Below, piece by piece: positions 1 to 12,400 of a stretch of DNA of 64,000 nt. A program made the position numbers and the translations under genes. Source of the stretch: Ephydatia muelleri (lineage: Eukaryota; Porifera; Demospongiae; Spongillida; Spongillidae); contig JABACO010000046.1 in assembly GCA_013339895.1 (NCBI GenBank), positions 62,001 through 126,000 on the forward strand. The letters run 5' to 3'. The notes below the pieces were generated by a model that made no database searches, was not told the origin of the DNA, and saw nothing but the letters and a program-made list of their open reading frames with translations. Positions within the stretch are counted from its first letter, which is position 1; every line of letters starts with the position of its first letter.

Positions 1-174
1 TGTTTTTGTTTGAGATAAATAACTACTTTTTTGTCATTGTTGTTGTTTACTCAATGTGTGTATGTACATATTTGTACATGTTCCATGTATGTGAGTAAAT
101 TTTTTAATGTGTGTAGGAGGTGTGTGTTTACATGTGAGCATTTGTTTATATATATGTTTGTATTTGTTTTGCAG

Positions 175-797
175 TGTTCAGCTAGAACAAAAGCTCCATT
201 GGCTTCAGTACCGATTACATTGGAAGGGAAAACGATGTCATTAGAAGAAATAGATGCAAAGTTCACTGTTCTGTTGCCACATGGAATTTCAAACTTGACA
301 CCAGTGCAATGGGGTAGAGCGACTGTGGGAAAAAATGGACAACTTATTAATGTACAGGACTACATAGAATACAATTCTCAAGCTTCCACCTCGGTATGAT
401 GTATTTGGTATTCTCATGTGTATGACTCATATGTCTTATTGTTTTACAGGTGGGATTGGAGACTGGATTGTTTATTGGCAGCTTTCACACGGAGCAAGCA
501 ACATTTTGTTTGGTTCGTTATTTGGAGCCTGTGCTGAGTGGTACTGAGCCCGTCCTCAATGAGTGGGGTTGTTCACTGCTAACACTGACGAACGTGATTC
601 GTTGCATAGCATCAACACTTGTCAGCTGTGCAGTCTCTGTCGTACACCAGTGTGACAACCAATGTGTCTTGGCAGAACAGGAGACAACATCTAGGATTGA
701 ACGAGTACTGGTGACAAAAAAAAAAACTGTTTTTGTACATAACACAGACAACAATATGTACTGTTATAACATATTCTGTATGCATTGTTTGCCATAA
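175..797 (+). CDS. 3' two exons of an unrecognised gene
   Basis: Two exons are supported. Exon 175-393 follows a ttgttttgcag acceptor and ends at a GTATGA donor. Exon 450-797 follows a ttgttttacag acceptor and ends in TAA. The 56-nt intron is in phase 0 and both exons stay open when joined, giving 189 codons (188 residues plus the stop). An ATTAAA poly(A) signal lies at 800-805, right after the stop. The C-terminal part is Cys/His containing and ends in a segment rich in Asn, Tyr and Cys. I do not recognise a domain. The style (a small Cys-rich tail after a mixed alpha/beta stretch) resembles uncharacterised transposon-associated proteins of sponges and cnidarians, but that is only an impression. 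The 5' part of the gene lies outside the window or in exons I could not find. Confidence 0.55.
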
Positions 798-1051
798 AAA
801 TTAAATATTTGAGTTTATTTGTAGTCATTGTTTACCATAACTACTAGTACGGACGCGGGCGTGGTATAGAAACCACCATACGTCGCTTTTACGTATACGG
901 GTACGTATCGGAGGCGTACACGTATGCTATACGCAAATTATTGCTACGCTTCCAAAAAAATCGGTTACCCATCGCTTGCGTTACGCTCGTAATATATCGG
1001 ATCCGTGTAGCAATTCCAACGTATCCGTAACGGAATCCAATTATTGGCCGT
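798..1051. other. Intergenic, no gene seen
   Basis: CpG-containing sequence with many degenerate tacgtat words and no supported open frame. It ends where the large inverted repeat starts. Confidence 0.5.
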
Positions 1052-1395
1052 GTATTCAAAACGGCACGCGTAAGGCTATTTGCTACGCACTCACATCATC
1101 CTCTAGTCGTGTATTAAAGCATTCCTATTTGCCATCATCTTGCTAAATAGTCTGGGGACCAGACGACTGGCTTTCAGCACTGCTGAAAGCCAGTCGTCTG
1201 GTCCCCAGACTACTTGCTAAAATCATCGTCTTATATCTGCCACGCCCACTCGGCTATGATTTCGGTCTCACACAACTTTCAGCTCACACATAGTACATGA
1301 ACTCATGCTGGCTCCCACTTGTGCACACACTTGCATTGTTGCGTACATGGCCCTGTACACTATCGTATGGCATATTTTCTTATACACAACCACAG

Positions 1396-1429
<34 letters not shown>

Positions 1430-1674
1430 ACACACATACACACACGCACACACACATACACACACGCACACACACACCCACACACACGCACACACACACA
1501 CATGTACAGCGTACTTGCACACACCAGTTATACATGTGGCAAACAATACACCTGTCTGATGATGGTACAAACACTCTCACTCACAAACATTGTCACATGC
1601 GCATGTCAATTCAACTGTACTTGTGCATGCCTGTACAGACCACTGATTCTATGTAAATTTGTGTACCAAGCTTT
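1052..1674 (+). repeat. Left arm of a 5.4-kb inverted repeat
   Basis: This arm matches the reverse complement of 6014-6472 from the outer end (gtattcaaaacgg at 1052, reversed at 6472) to the inner end (accaagctt near 1673, reversed near 6015). Differences are scattered substitutions, the 65-bp palindrome at 1148-1212 plus its target duplication, and length differences in the CA tract (about 1390-1500 here, a TG tract near 6165-6220 there). It may be the terminal arm of a large foldback element or a hairpin duplication. Confidence 0.85.
1148..1212. mobile_element. 65-bp perfect palindrome insertion (MITE-like)
   Basis: A 32-nt arm (1148-1179) is repeated as its exact reverse complement (1181-1212) around a single C at 1180. 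The unit is flanked by a 9-bp direct repeat, cttgctaaa, at 1139-1147 and 1213-1221. The opposite arm of the large inverted repeat (near 6376-6390) has one copy of that 9-mer and no palindrome, so it is the empty site. This shows insertion with a 9-bp target duplication. Confidence 0.85.
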
Positions 1675-1744
1675 CTGTACATGTATCGTGTCTCCAAGGA
1701 TTGAATGCATTATGTCCACACTTGCACACACAACCACTGTATAA

Positions 1745-2674
1745 ATGTGGCAATACACATGCAAAAACGCTCACACACAACACATAGATACACAGACACA
1801 CACATGACATACACCCGCAAACACACACACATACGGACACGGACACACAGGTACACATGGACACACACAACACACAGACACACACACACAGACACACACA
1901 CACAGACACACACACATAGACACACACACAACATACACACAGACACACACAAACAGACACACACAGACACACACACAGACACACACACACAGAGAAACAT
2001 ACACATAGACACATGCAGGCATGCACAGACACTTGCACTGACATACTCAGACACACAACACACTCTCACACGACAGACACATACACAGACACAGACACAC
2101 ACAGACATGCACAAAGACACACACAGACATGCACATGAAATACACAGACACACACACACGACATACACACAGACACGCATAGACACACATGGACACAGAC
2201 TCACACACACGAAATTCACAGACACACACATGCACAGACACACAACAGACAGACACACATGACATACAGACACACAGACGCGGGCACACATGGACACACA
2301 AGCATAGACACACACATGCACAGACACACACATGCAGACGCACACACATGCACAGACACACACACGCACACACAAGATACACATATGCCATACACACACA
2401 ACAGACACAGACACACAAGCACACAAAGACACACGCACGAAATACACAAACACACCTACAGACACACACATGAAATACACAGACACGCACACAGACACGC
2501 ACACAGACACACAGACATACATGCACACAGACTCATACAAAAAAATACATACAGACACACACGAAATACACATAGATACACACATGGAGACACACAGAGA
2601 CACACATGCACACACATGGACACACAGATACACACACGACATACACACAGACACACACATATACAGACACACAT
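1745..2674 (+). repeat. Degenerate CA-rich array (acacagac words)
   Basis: About 930 bp of imperfect CA dinucleotides broken by GA, TG and CG steps, giving acacagacac-type words. It keeps long open frames in several registers on both strands, so its open frames are composition artefacts. It mirrors the TG-rich array at 4241-6010 on the other strand. Confidence 0.85.
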
Positions 2675-2689
2675 GTAGCTACATGTACC

Positions 2690-4170
2690 TATGTGTATGT
2701 ACCGTCTCTAAAGTGCGAGCTCTGTCATATACTCCCAAAGAATTGGTCCTCAGCCCCCATAGGATTGGTGTCACGTACCACTGTATGCATGTGGCAAAGT
2801 ATATCACTGTATTCACCACAGCACTGGGCCCATGGTACATAAAAAGTGTGTGTGTGTGGGAGGGGGGTGGCTGATTTCTTTTGAGCAAAATGAATAATTA
2901 AATATACAAATCTACATGTAGAGATGCACGAATTTATTTTTAATCATGATGCGTATGATGTTGTCATCGAAAAAGTTGTTGTCGGCTATCATTCCTTGAT
3001 GAGATTTACACAGTTGTGGTGTGTGTGTGTAGAGGGTCCCTGCAGCAACGTGCATAAGACTTTAAGTTCTTACACACTCACATCCATCTTTTTGTAGTTG
3101 AGTACAATTGTGTAATAAAGCTTTCCTGTTTGGCAAAATCCTTGATCCTTGAACAACTTCTTATCATTCTTTATGCCTCCACTACTCAGCTAGGTGGCTT
3201 GTGTACCAGTTGCAGAGACTTGAGTCTCTCTTTGCCATACAATATTTAGCTCACACAGAGTACATTAACATGCCCTCATGTTGGTTCACACACCCTGATG
3301 CATGTGTATATGTTGTGCAAATCGTCTGTACATCCTGAGCACACACACACACACAAGTACACACACCAATCTCTGTGTGTTTCCTCTGTATTTTTGCAAG
3401 CAGACGTATACTCTTCTCTCATCTAGCACTCTGTCGTCTGACCTGTAAAAAAGCCTTTTCGGAGTACAGTATAATGAATATCGTTACTAGCTTGCAATCG
3501 ATATGTCTGTGTAAACTTACCTGACCTACCACGATCTGCAACGATAAGGGAGGTACAATAATTTCATCGCAGGTCTCACAGGCCTACTGTTTTCTTCAGC
3601 ACAATGTTGTGTGTCCCATGTCGCACTAATTGAATGCAGCGAATTAAACGAACATGTACTCAGATTGCTGTTCCTCACCATAAGTACAAAGTATGTAGTG
3701 CCTTGCTATAACCTTCTACGAGTAGTCATTTCATTTACTGCATACAAATTAGTACAGTGCGACACGCAACACTGTGCTGCCTCTTCTAGTTGAAGAAGGA
3801 TGTACCACGCAGTTTTTTTTTGAAGGGTGATGGTTCTGCCTGGCGATGAATTACCTATCATTGCTGATTGCGGTAGGTCAGGGCCCGTGGTAAGTTTACA
3901 CAGACACAATGGATAGCAATATTCATCATTCCACGAGCACTAACAGAAGCCTCTTGAGCTTGCTATGCATGGCATATCCTTACATACATGTATGACTTGT
4001 CCCTTGTGTCAGGGGACAGTCCTATTAGGACACAATGTATGCATAAAGGACCACTCCTATGACACTACAGTGTACACGTTGCTACATGTACCTACATGTG
4101 TAGACATGTCTCATGGTCTCATGAGCTGTTCAATGGATAGATCAAAAATGCATGTGCAGAGAAGGCATTC
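2690..4170. other. Spacer between the two arrays; short inverted repeat
   Basis: Mostly unique sequence with no supported gene. A short inverted pair, 3504-3530 against 3872-3906, shares gtctgtgtaaacttacc and ggtaggtca with an 8-nt difference, enclosing about 340 bp. It may be a small foldback element. A 67-codon minus frame (3706-3909) lies between the arms, but nothing supports it as a gene. Confidence 0.45.
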
Positions 4171-4240
4171 AGTGAGATGAAATGTGTGTACCATCATTAT
4201 CAGAGAGCACTACTGTTTTTTTCCCCACATGAACAAGTGT

Positions 4241-6010
4241 GTAACACGTGTCTGTGCACATGGTGCGAGTCTGTATGTGCGTCTGTATATCTGTGTGTGT
4301 GTCTGTGCAATGTGTGTATCTGTATGTGTGTCTGTGTGTATTGTGTGTGTATCTGTGAGTGTGTGTCTGTTGTGTCTGTGCATGTGTGTCTATATGTATT
4401 TTGTGTGTGCGAGTCTGTGTACAAGTCTGCGTGTCTGTGTGTTTCTGTGTGTGTGTCTGTCGTGTGTGTATGTATGTTCCTGTGTGTCTGTGCATGTGTG
4501 TGTCTGAGTGTTTTGTGTGACTGTCTCGTGCGTGTGTGTGTGTGTATTTCGTGTGTGCCTGTGTATGCATGTGTGTCTGTGTGTGCTAGTGTGTGTTTCC
4601 ATGTGTGTGTGCATGTGTGTGTGTGTGTTTGTCATATGTGTGTGTCGTGTGTTTTGTGTGTACTGTGTATCTGTGTGTGTGTTTGTATGCGTCTGTGTGT
4701 ATGTCATGTGTGTGTCTGTGTGTGTGTGTGTTTGTATGCGTCTGTGTGTATGTCATGTGTGTCTGTGTGTGCGTTTGTGTGTGTGTGCGTTAGTGTGTCT
4801 GGGTGTGTGTGTTTGTATGCGTCTGTGTATGCATGTGTGTCTGTGTGTGCCTGTGTGTGCATGTGTGTGCTAGTGTGTATTTCATGCATGTGTGTGTGCA
4901 TGTGTGTCTGTATGTGCTAGTGTGTATTTCCATGTGTGTGTGTACGTGTGTGTGCGTGCGTGTGTGTGTTTGTCATATGTGTGTCGTGTGTTTTGTGTGT
5001 CCATGTGTGTGTCTGTGTATCTGTGTGTGTGTGTTTGTATGCGTCTGTGTGTTGTCATGTGTGTGTCTGTGTGCGTTTGTGTGTGTGTGTGCGTTAGTGT
5101 GTCTGTGTGTGTTTTTGTATGTGTATGTGTGTATGTCATGTGTGTGTGTGCGTTAGTGTGTCTGTGTGTGTGTGTTTGAATGCGTCTGTGTGTATGCATG
5201 TGTGCCTGTGTGTGCATGTGTGTGCTAGTGTGTATTTCATGCATGTGTGTGCATGTGTGTCTGTGTGTGCTAGTGTGTATTTCCATGTGTGTGTGTGTAC
5301 GTGTGTGTGTGTGTGCGTGTGTGTGTTTGTCATATGTGTGTTGTGTTTTGTGTGTCCATGTGTGTGTCTGTGTATCTGTGTGTGTGTGTTTGTATGCGTC
5401 TGTGTGCATGTCATGTGTGTGTGCGTTAGTGTGTCTGTGTGTGTTTTTGTATGTGTATGTGTATATGTCATGTGCGTGTGTGCGTTTGTGTGTGTGCGTT
5501 AGTGTGTCTGTGTGTGTGTGTTTGAATGCGTCTGTGTGTATGCATGTGTGTCTGTGTGTGCCTGTGTGTGCATGTGTGTGCTAGTGTGTATTTCATGCAT
5601 GTGTGTGTGCATTTTGTGTCTGTGTGTGCTAGTGTGTATTTCCATGTGTGTGCGTGTGCGTGTGGGTGTGTTTGTCATATGTGTGTCGTGTGTTTTGTGT
5701 GTCTATGTGTGTGTCTGTGTACTGTATCTGTGTGCGTGTGTTTGTATGCGTCTGTGTGTATGTCATGTGTGTGTGTTTGCGTTTGTGTGTGTGTGCGTTA
5801 GTGTGTCTGTGTGTTCATTTGTGTGTCTGTGTGTGCCTGTATGTGTGTGTCTGTGTGAGTGTTGTGTGTGCATTAGTGTATCTGTGTGTGTGTGTTTGTA
5901 TGCGTCTGTGTGTATGTCATGTGTGTGTCTGTATGTGCGTTTGTGTGTGCGTTAGTGTGTCTGTGTGTGCATTTGTGTGCGTGTGCTTGTGCATGTGCAT
6001 GTTGTGTGTT
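4241..6010 (+). repeat. Degenerate TG-rich array (tgtgtctgtg words)
   Basis: About 1.77 kb of imperfect TG repeats with tgtgtctgtg, gtatgcgtctg and tgctagtgtgtatttc words. The last recurs about every 370 bp (near 4868, 4917, 5225, 5269, 5582 and 5628), so blocks were duplicated in tandem. It is the opposite-strand counterpart of the CA-rich array at 1745-2674. Confidence 0.85.
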
Positions 6011-6013
6011 ATG

Positions 6014-6472
6014 CAAGCTTGGTACACAAATTGAAATGCAATCAGCTGAATTGACATGTACATGTGCATATGACAATGATTGTGAGTGAGAGTGTTTGTA
6101 CCATCATCAGACAAGTGTATTGTTTGCCACATGTATAACTGGTGTGTGCAAGTACGCTGTACATGTGTGTGTGTGTGTGTGTGTGTGTGCATGTGCTTGT
6201 GTGTGTGTGTGTGTGTGGTTGTGTATGCCATACGATAGTGTACAGGGCCATGTACGCAACAATGCAAGTGTGTGCACAAGTGGGAGCCAGCATGAGTTCA
6301 TGTACTATGTGTGAGCTGAAAGTTGTGTGAGACCGAAATCATAGCCGAGTGGGCGTGGCAGATATTAGACGATGATTTTAGCAAGATGATGGCAAATAGG
6401 AAAGCTTTATTACACGACTAAAGGATGATGTGAGTGCGTAGCAAATAGCCTTACGCGTGCCGTTTTGAATAC
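6014..6472 (-). repeat. Right arm of the 5.4-kb inverted repeat
   Basis: Reverse complement of 1052-1674, with the internal gaps described for the left arm. It keeps the pre-insertion (empty) version of the 65-bp palindrome site. Confidence 0.85.
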
Positions 6473-6646
6473 TGCCGGCGACGTGGGAGGCGCAAGGTTA
6501 TACTGCAACCATTCACTTGGGTCCGTTAATTTGGTACGATCGTCTGGAACTGAGCAGCGTTCTTCTTCCTTTAACTTTCCCGCATAAACTCACTGCCTGA
6601 ATGAGACACAAACAGTTGGGAACGGCTAGCTTAGTTTAAGGGAGAA

Positions 6647-6853
6647 ATGGGCGGAACAAAGAAGTTATCAAAATTTATTGTGGATTGGGAGAATGGAACA
6701 CGGGTTGCTGCAAAAATGGTGCAATCGAGCGGGAAATGTGCATTAACTTTGCACAGCTGTATCTCCGTGACGGATAGAGTAAAAATTAACGAACTGAACA
6801 CATCAATAGCAACAGGACCCTTGTACGTACATGCTGAATTTGAAGCGATTTAA
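6647..6853 (+). CDS. Possible small ORF, 68 codons, unrecognised
   Basis: ATG (gaaatgggc context) to TAA, beginning MGGTKKLSKFIVDWENGTRV. The composition is protein-like rather than repeat-like. It lies between the inverted repeat and a large palindrome. No domain, signal peptide or splice partner is seen. It could be one exon of a longer gene or chance. Confidence 0.25.
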   Translation: MGGTKKLSKFIVDWENGTRVAAKMVQSSGKCALTLHSCISVTDRVKINELNTSIATGPLYVHAEFEAI

Positions 6854-6884
6854 ACTCTCCTAGCTGAAGATGTGGCGGTTTTGA

Positions 6885-7085
6885 ACCCCATGGCACTGCG
6901 CCACAGCATTTAGTATGCAGAGTTGTGCAGAGTCTGCATAGCAACCATATGCAGATGAGTATCATTGAAGTGTTCATATGCAGACGTCTGCATATGAACA
7001 CTTCAATGATACTCATCTGCATATGGTTGCTATGCAGACTGTGCACAAATCTGCATACTAAATGCTGTGGCGCAGTGTGGGGTAT
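6885..7085. mobile_element. Near-perfect palindrome, MITE-like
   Basis: Two 92-nt arms, 6894-6985 and 6986-7077, are reverse complements with only a few mismatches and meet at cagac/gtctg with no spacer. A shorter acccca/tggggt complementarity continues outside both arms. No coding content. The open frames here on both strands are produced by the palindrome itself. Confidence 0.75.
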
Positions 7086-7259
7086 CGGACTTCGTAGCAT
7101 CAGCAAGGAACTAGTGCAAGACCCCAAAATACGATTTCCCGTAGTGAAATGGTGTAGTATGAAGTGTTGTAAATAGGAAGTCACCGTTGAGAAGTTATAG
7201 CGATTCACCCGCGATGCATTTTTATAACATTTTATAATATATCCGTGGGGCAATTTTCG

Positions 7260-8100
7260 CGGAAACTATCCCATATATCGATTAAAAAAAAAAAAAATCC
7301 ACAAGATCCATTTCGTATAGAACGTTCCATGTGTAATATTAAGGTTTAAATACAGACGCGTCGGTGATGTAATCATTCCGCCATTAGGTCTAAGGCCGAG
7401 ACTACATCACATGAAGCAGTAACAAAAAATCGTTTTTTTTTGAAAAAGATTAAACTTATATGCAAAAGCAGCATGGCGATCAAATAATGCATAAGCATGC
7501 AGAAGTACGATTATGATAGCTTTAGATGATGGGGTTAATTTTAGATGATGGGCTAGCTTTAGATGAGCAGATGAAGAGGATCGCTTTAGATGAGGGGATT
7601 AGCTTTAGGCTGTTCAGTAGTACCAGTGTGATGAGAGGGCTACATGTGGCATTAGACTGGCCAGTCCATTGCATGCCAGTCTACATCTCATCATACTGGA
7701 TTGTGCATATTACAGAGGTCATGCAGGTCTTCCTGAACACCGTACCACCACTTTATCATACATGAGCTCATGTTGCGGGCTGTATAAATGAGTTTTGTTA
7801 TCAGAACTTGGCATGCAAATGCTGTCAAGCACCCTCAGGTCAAGGCCTGATTAAATTGAGGAAAATGGAGTCTGATACATGTACACGTGTCTGTTGGCAC
7901 TCTTGCAAGGGATGCTTCTAATGAACTGAGTGCAGCAAGTGTGCATGTAAAGTAGTGAGTACACTAGTAGTCTAATGCTACGCTAGTAGTCTTATGCTGC
8001 ACTAGTAATCTTGTAAGAGTTTTCAGACCCATCAATTCATTATTATAGTACTGTGCCTGTAATGTACAAATATGCTGAACACCTTACACTGTACTTTTGT
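7260..8100. other. Intergenic, short degenerate repeats
   Basis: No supported gene. Around 7518-7606 the word tttagatgatgggg recurs four times at 15-30 bp spacing as a decayed short tandem repeat. Confidence 0.4.
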
Positions 8101-8305
8101 ATGTAAAAGCAGCAATCGTGTAAATGATTTGTGTCACACCCTCCTGTTTCCACCTTCCAACACTCACTGTCCCCTTCCCATATCCCACTGCCCCTCCCAA
8201 TTACTATATCCCAATGCCCCTCCACCCACCGCCCTCCCCTTCCCACTTCCAAACCCACTGCCACTCCCACCTCACTTCTATCTCCTTTTCATCCCTCCTC
8301 AAAAG

Positions 8306-9066
8306 TGTGGGCAATTTCTACAAGCACTGCTTTGCAGTGTGCAGCTGACTCTGTGCAAGGTGAGTTTTTCTGGCGTGTGTTCAGGGGACTCATGCATCCC
8401 CCTGAATTGGTCACATGCCATTCCACCCATGTCATGTGCTGCTCACATTCCAACCCTCCCCTCTCTCCCAACAGCTGATCACCAAGGATCTGATGGATTT
8501 AGTGGACAATGATGAGCCAAGGATACAGTATAACCACAAGGGGTGAGAGAGGGGTGGGGTGCCATATACCCTCCTCCCCATCCCCTCCTTAGCTTCTTGC
8601 AGACGTCTTCAGCATCTACTCCGACACTAAAAATCCAGCTTCCTGGGATGTCGTTACTAGATAGCCCACAAGTTGTCCCTCCCACCCCACCCATCAAACC
8701 CCTCTCCTTGACTCTCAAGCTGGCCTTCCACTCCTCATTGACTCTGGCAAAGCTCTCTTCTCCATCCCTAACCATCCTGGAAGGCCACACCCCAACAAAG
8801 GCATGATGATGGTCAGCCCCTCCCACCAACTCAAGAAACACAAGTCAGAACACAAACACAATAAAAAGCATAGCCATGGGGACCAGAAGGGGAGGGGCAC
8901 AAGGAGGAGCACAGGTGCAAGCACAAACACAGGCATTCCAAGGACACATCATCACCAGGAGACCGCTAAAAGCAACAGGAAACGTTTGTACAGTGGAAAG
9001 CTAGGTACAAACACTGTTCACATACATTTCATAAATTTTGTCACCATTTTTGTCTTTTTTAAATGA
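8306..9066 (+). CDS. Possible 3' part of a multi-exon gene, Lys/His-rich end
   Basis: Candidate exon 8306-8359 (18 codons, cctcctcaaaag acceptor, GTGAGT donor) joins in phase 0 to exon 8475-8542 (ctctcccaacag acceptor, GTGAGA donor). The next acceptor could be cttgcag at 8602 or cttcag at 8612. The latter gives a short protein-like end stopping near 8666. Downstream, 8803-9066 is an open frame rich in Lys and His (KKHKSEHKHNKKHSHG) like the basic tails of nuclear proteins, but I cannot join it to the exons above. Long pyrimidine tracts precede each acceptor. The last frame stops 5 bp from the stop codon of the convergent ankyrin–ROC gene. The identity is unknown. Confidence 0.3.
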
Positions 9067-9070
9067 ACTG

Positions 9071-9402
9071 TCATACAGCACGATTCTGAAGAGCTTTTTC
9101 CAATGCCTCTGCTGGTGCCTCTAACCCAATATCTCTTAAGAACATCAGAAAATGATTCCAGGTTGTATTTTTGCGTCCGTTCCGATTGAGCCAGCGGCTG
9201 ATGGCTTCAAAAAGGCATTGTCCTGGATCCTGTAGCTTTGCCATGGCGATGGATGCACACTCGTCGTGATCAATGCCTAGCTGCTGGGCGAGTCTCTCCC
9301 AGTGGGCACTGATGGTACGTTCAATGTGAAGGATTTGGATTTCGGTGGTCCCAGGAGGCTTGTATTTAATGCACCCAATGTCCCTTAGGGTGACCACCTG
9401 CT
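9071..9402 (-). CDS. Last exon: C-terminal death domain
   Basis: Acceptor ccctctctgctacag, entry phase 1, stop TGA at 9071. The exon encodes about 110 residues. A six-helix death-fold pattern is visible: HWERLAQQLG (helix 1-2), CLFEAISRWL (helix 4) and WNHFLMFLRDIGL with ALEKAL (helices 5-6). This is the typical DD pattern of W, L, CL..WL and W..L..AL. It ends the ROCO gene. Confidence 0.85.
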
Positions 9403-9444
9403 CTGTAGCAGAGAGGGTAAAATAGATGCACATGGTTGATCTGT

Positions 9445-9486
<42 letters not shown>

Positions 9487-12400
9487 ATGTATGTGTACCA
9501 AATCATGTTGTAATGCCTCTCTAAGGCTATGTGAAGTGGAGTTCTTTTAATGTGCATTGTACGTGTAACATCTAGAGATGTGTGCTTTATCGCAACTCGT
9601 GCATGCATCTGGTCATAGACTCTGTTGACAAATTAATGTGTTCTCACATTTGCTGAAATAGGTATGCATGAATACATATTGTGCAGCTACGTATTTATTT
9701 GCACACCTACCTAAATACGCTGAGGTTTTGGGAGGTTCGGGCTTCTGAGGTTTGGCTAAAACAACGGACAGAAATGAAAAATTATATACACACACACATT
9801 AATCAGCATGTCATGGTAGTGATGAATATAAATTAAATCCTCACATGGTTTCAGAGTGACTCCATGGTTGCGAGCTATCTCTTCGGCCAAGGCGCGGTTA
9901 TTTCCCCCTGCGGGTTCTGCCACAGCCTCGCACAATGCCCCCCAAGTTGGGGGCCCGTTCCGACCCTGGAGCCAGCCAGACAACATGGCCTTCAGACAGT
10001 CTTTGGGAGACTGTGGGTGGCTCTCGCGTATCACATCTAGCTCAGGTTTTCGCATGCGCAGGGCCAGCCCTAGGTCACTCCACACGGCCACAACGTCCAG
10101 CACTGCTCTGTAGACATCAAAGAAGTCATCCTCTGTTGTTATAGAAACAAACATACCACAAATAACAAATTAATTAACAGTTTGTGAAAATACACATGCA
10201 TCATGCATAATAACTACCTTTCAAATGAGAGTCGGTTTGGTCTACCAGATCCGATGGCAGTGAGGAAGAAGAGGAAGGGACAGTGGAGGATTTAATGTAA
10301 ACCAATAGAGGTTATTACACATTTAGTCTTATAGCAACTATTTGTATTCTACAAGAACAATACATATAGATCACTAGTGCTACTAAGATACATGTAGAAA
10401 GACATGGTTCTATCTTAATGACAAGAAAAAGCATTAAAGTCAAATGAAATTGATTCACCACCTTACCATGTTCAATTCCTATCAGTTTGGGAAGGCGACT
10501 TTCTGCCCTGATCCATTCAGTTATTGCCACGACCTTCCCATTGTCATCACGAACAGCATCACTTTTGCTCAATATAGCATTCTTCAACTTGGATATTTCA
10601 ACACGAGGTAATGAGGTAGGCATAACACCCTTATTAAACAGGGTGTACACCTGGCGAGGATCAATGACTAACTCCTCTACATCAATAGAAGAACAAAACT
10701 GGCTGAATGTCTTCCTAATATCGTGAAGGACAGTTAGCTCTTGATATTGTGGCCCAGGGAAGGATACAGCCACATATAGAGAGCGAAACTGCTCTACCAC
10801 ATCGAAAAGGATGGTCACTCCATGCTCACTATTCCAGCACATGCCCGTACTCCACACTATGCACTGACGATTAAGACTCTTAAGCTGTGGATTACACAAT
10901 GCTTCTGTACCATCACATGTATTAATAAGAGTGAGCATTAAAACATGAAGAAAGCGATTATGGAAGAACTGGTGTTCTATCTTGGTACGCATCAGCCAAC
11001 CAAAGCTTCCCTTTGTAGTGATATAAGTAGGATCGAAATTGGCAGGTCTTTCTAAATCAATCAAAGATGGAAAAAAGAGGGAATAATGACTGGCAGTAGT
11101 ATCTCTGGTCAAATCAAGAGAGGTTTGAGATGTATCTACTATTTTGAGAGTGTTGTCAACTAAGTGGCATAATTTGAGTTGTGATAAAAACTGGACCAGC
11201 ATGTGAGCATCAAGGTCAGGAAAGCATTCTGTAATTTTAGTGATTGGGACTAGCCCTGTATTGCTGGCTAGGGCACGGTACTCCCCAAAAACTTTAGGAG
11301 CAAACAGCACACCTGCAACCCTCTCTAGCAACATATTCTTCTGCACCACTATCCAACTCTCGTCAGGGTTGCGCTTGTTGAGTATAAATAGAATAAGACC
11401 TTTGGCAGATAAGGTTGTAAGAAGTGGCAAAATCGTAGAGGTTTTAGCTGAGAGAACATTGGTTTGATCTGCCTGAAGCTCAGACAGCAAGGATGAAATG
11501 GTTATGACTTGCTCTGAAGGCACCTTCAGTTGTAAAAAGGCATACAGGATATGACAATCAGTAGAGATGACTGGAGATTGCTGGACCACAGTATCATTTG
11601 ATTCACTCAGCACACCAATGAATCTTTTCATATTGTCACTGAAACGAGCTGTGGCATCCAAAGCTATGAACCCTCTGTAGTGCTGATTATTAAAAATAGT
11701 TATTGCAAGGTCCTCAATGATGTTAGTACGACATAAGAGATCTTTCTTTTGTACTTTGTCCACATGTGTGCCCACGACTATCACCTCTGATGGATGTGGA
11801 CATTCAGAACACACACTAGATATCATTGTGGACCAGTAGTGTATCTGTTTAATGATCTCTTCCTGCTTAAGGCTAACATCTACCAGGGTTAAGAATATGG
11901 CAGGACTGCTAAATGAGATGGCCTCTATGCAGGCACAGTGACTGGTGTAGTACTCTGGCTGACCAGCCATGTCATAGAGAACCATATTGCCATGTTGACT
12001 CTGAATGTTGTAAGGGATGATGCCTGCTGTCAGTGGTTTGGGTGGTCTAGCAGCTTTGTAAAGATTCTGAAAAGCAATATCAATAGTAATCACTCTGTAG
12101 CTGAATCATTCTAGTGCACTGCTTATGCACCATATGATTAGGTTTGGATAGCTACCCACTTCACTGAGTATCTAACCGAAAAGCTATACTTGAGTCCTTT
12201 CACATTAATGTTACTTACTATAGAATACCAATTCAAATGACCAATTTGCGCTGCAACACACCATGCAAATTGTGTTCTTCATACGTCTTTTGTGTTTAAT
12301 GATGGCAATTTGCAAGCTAAGTTTAAACTGACCAACTACCCATAGCCGTTCCCAAATCAATACATGAGATTGAACAAATATGCATGCTTTACTAAATTTG

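Noticed and set aside
1268-2888. Many overlapping Cys/Val- or His/Thr-rich open frames on both strands
   Set aside because: They arise from CA/TG dinucleotide repeats, which have few stops in any frame; no splice or domain support.
4169-6330. Long Cys/Val-rich and His/Thr-rich open frames
   Set aside because: Same composition artefact in the TG-rich array and the right arm.
6786-7253. 155-codon minus and 83-codon plus frames
   Set aside because: Both are made by the 184-bp palindrome, which reads similarly on both strands.
8475-9066. Mediator subunit (MED19-like) from the Lys/His-rich tail
   Set aside because: The conserved core of MED19 is absent upstream; a basic tail alone is not specific.
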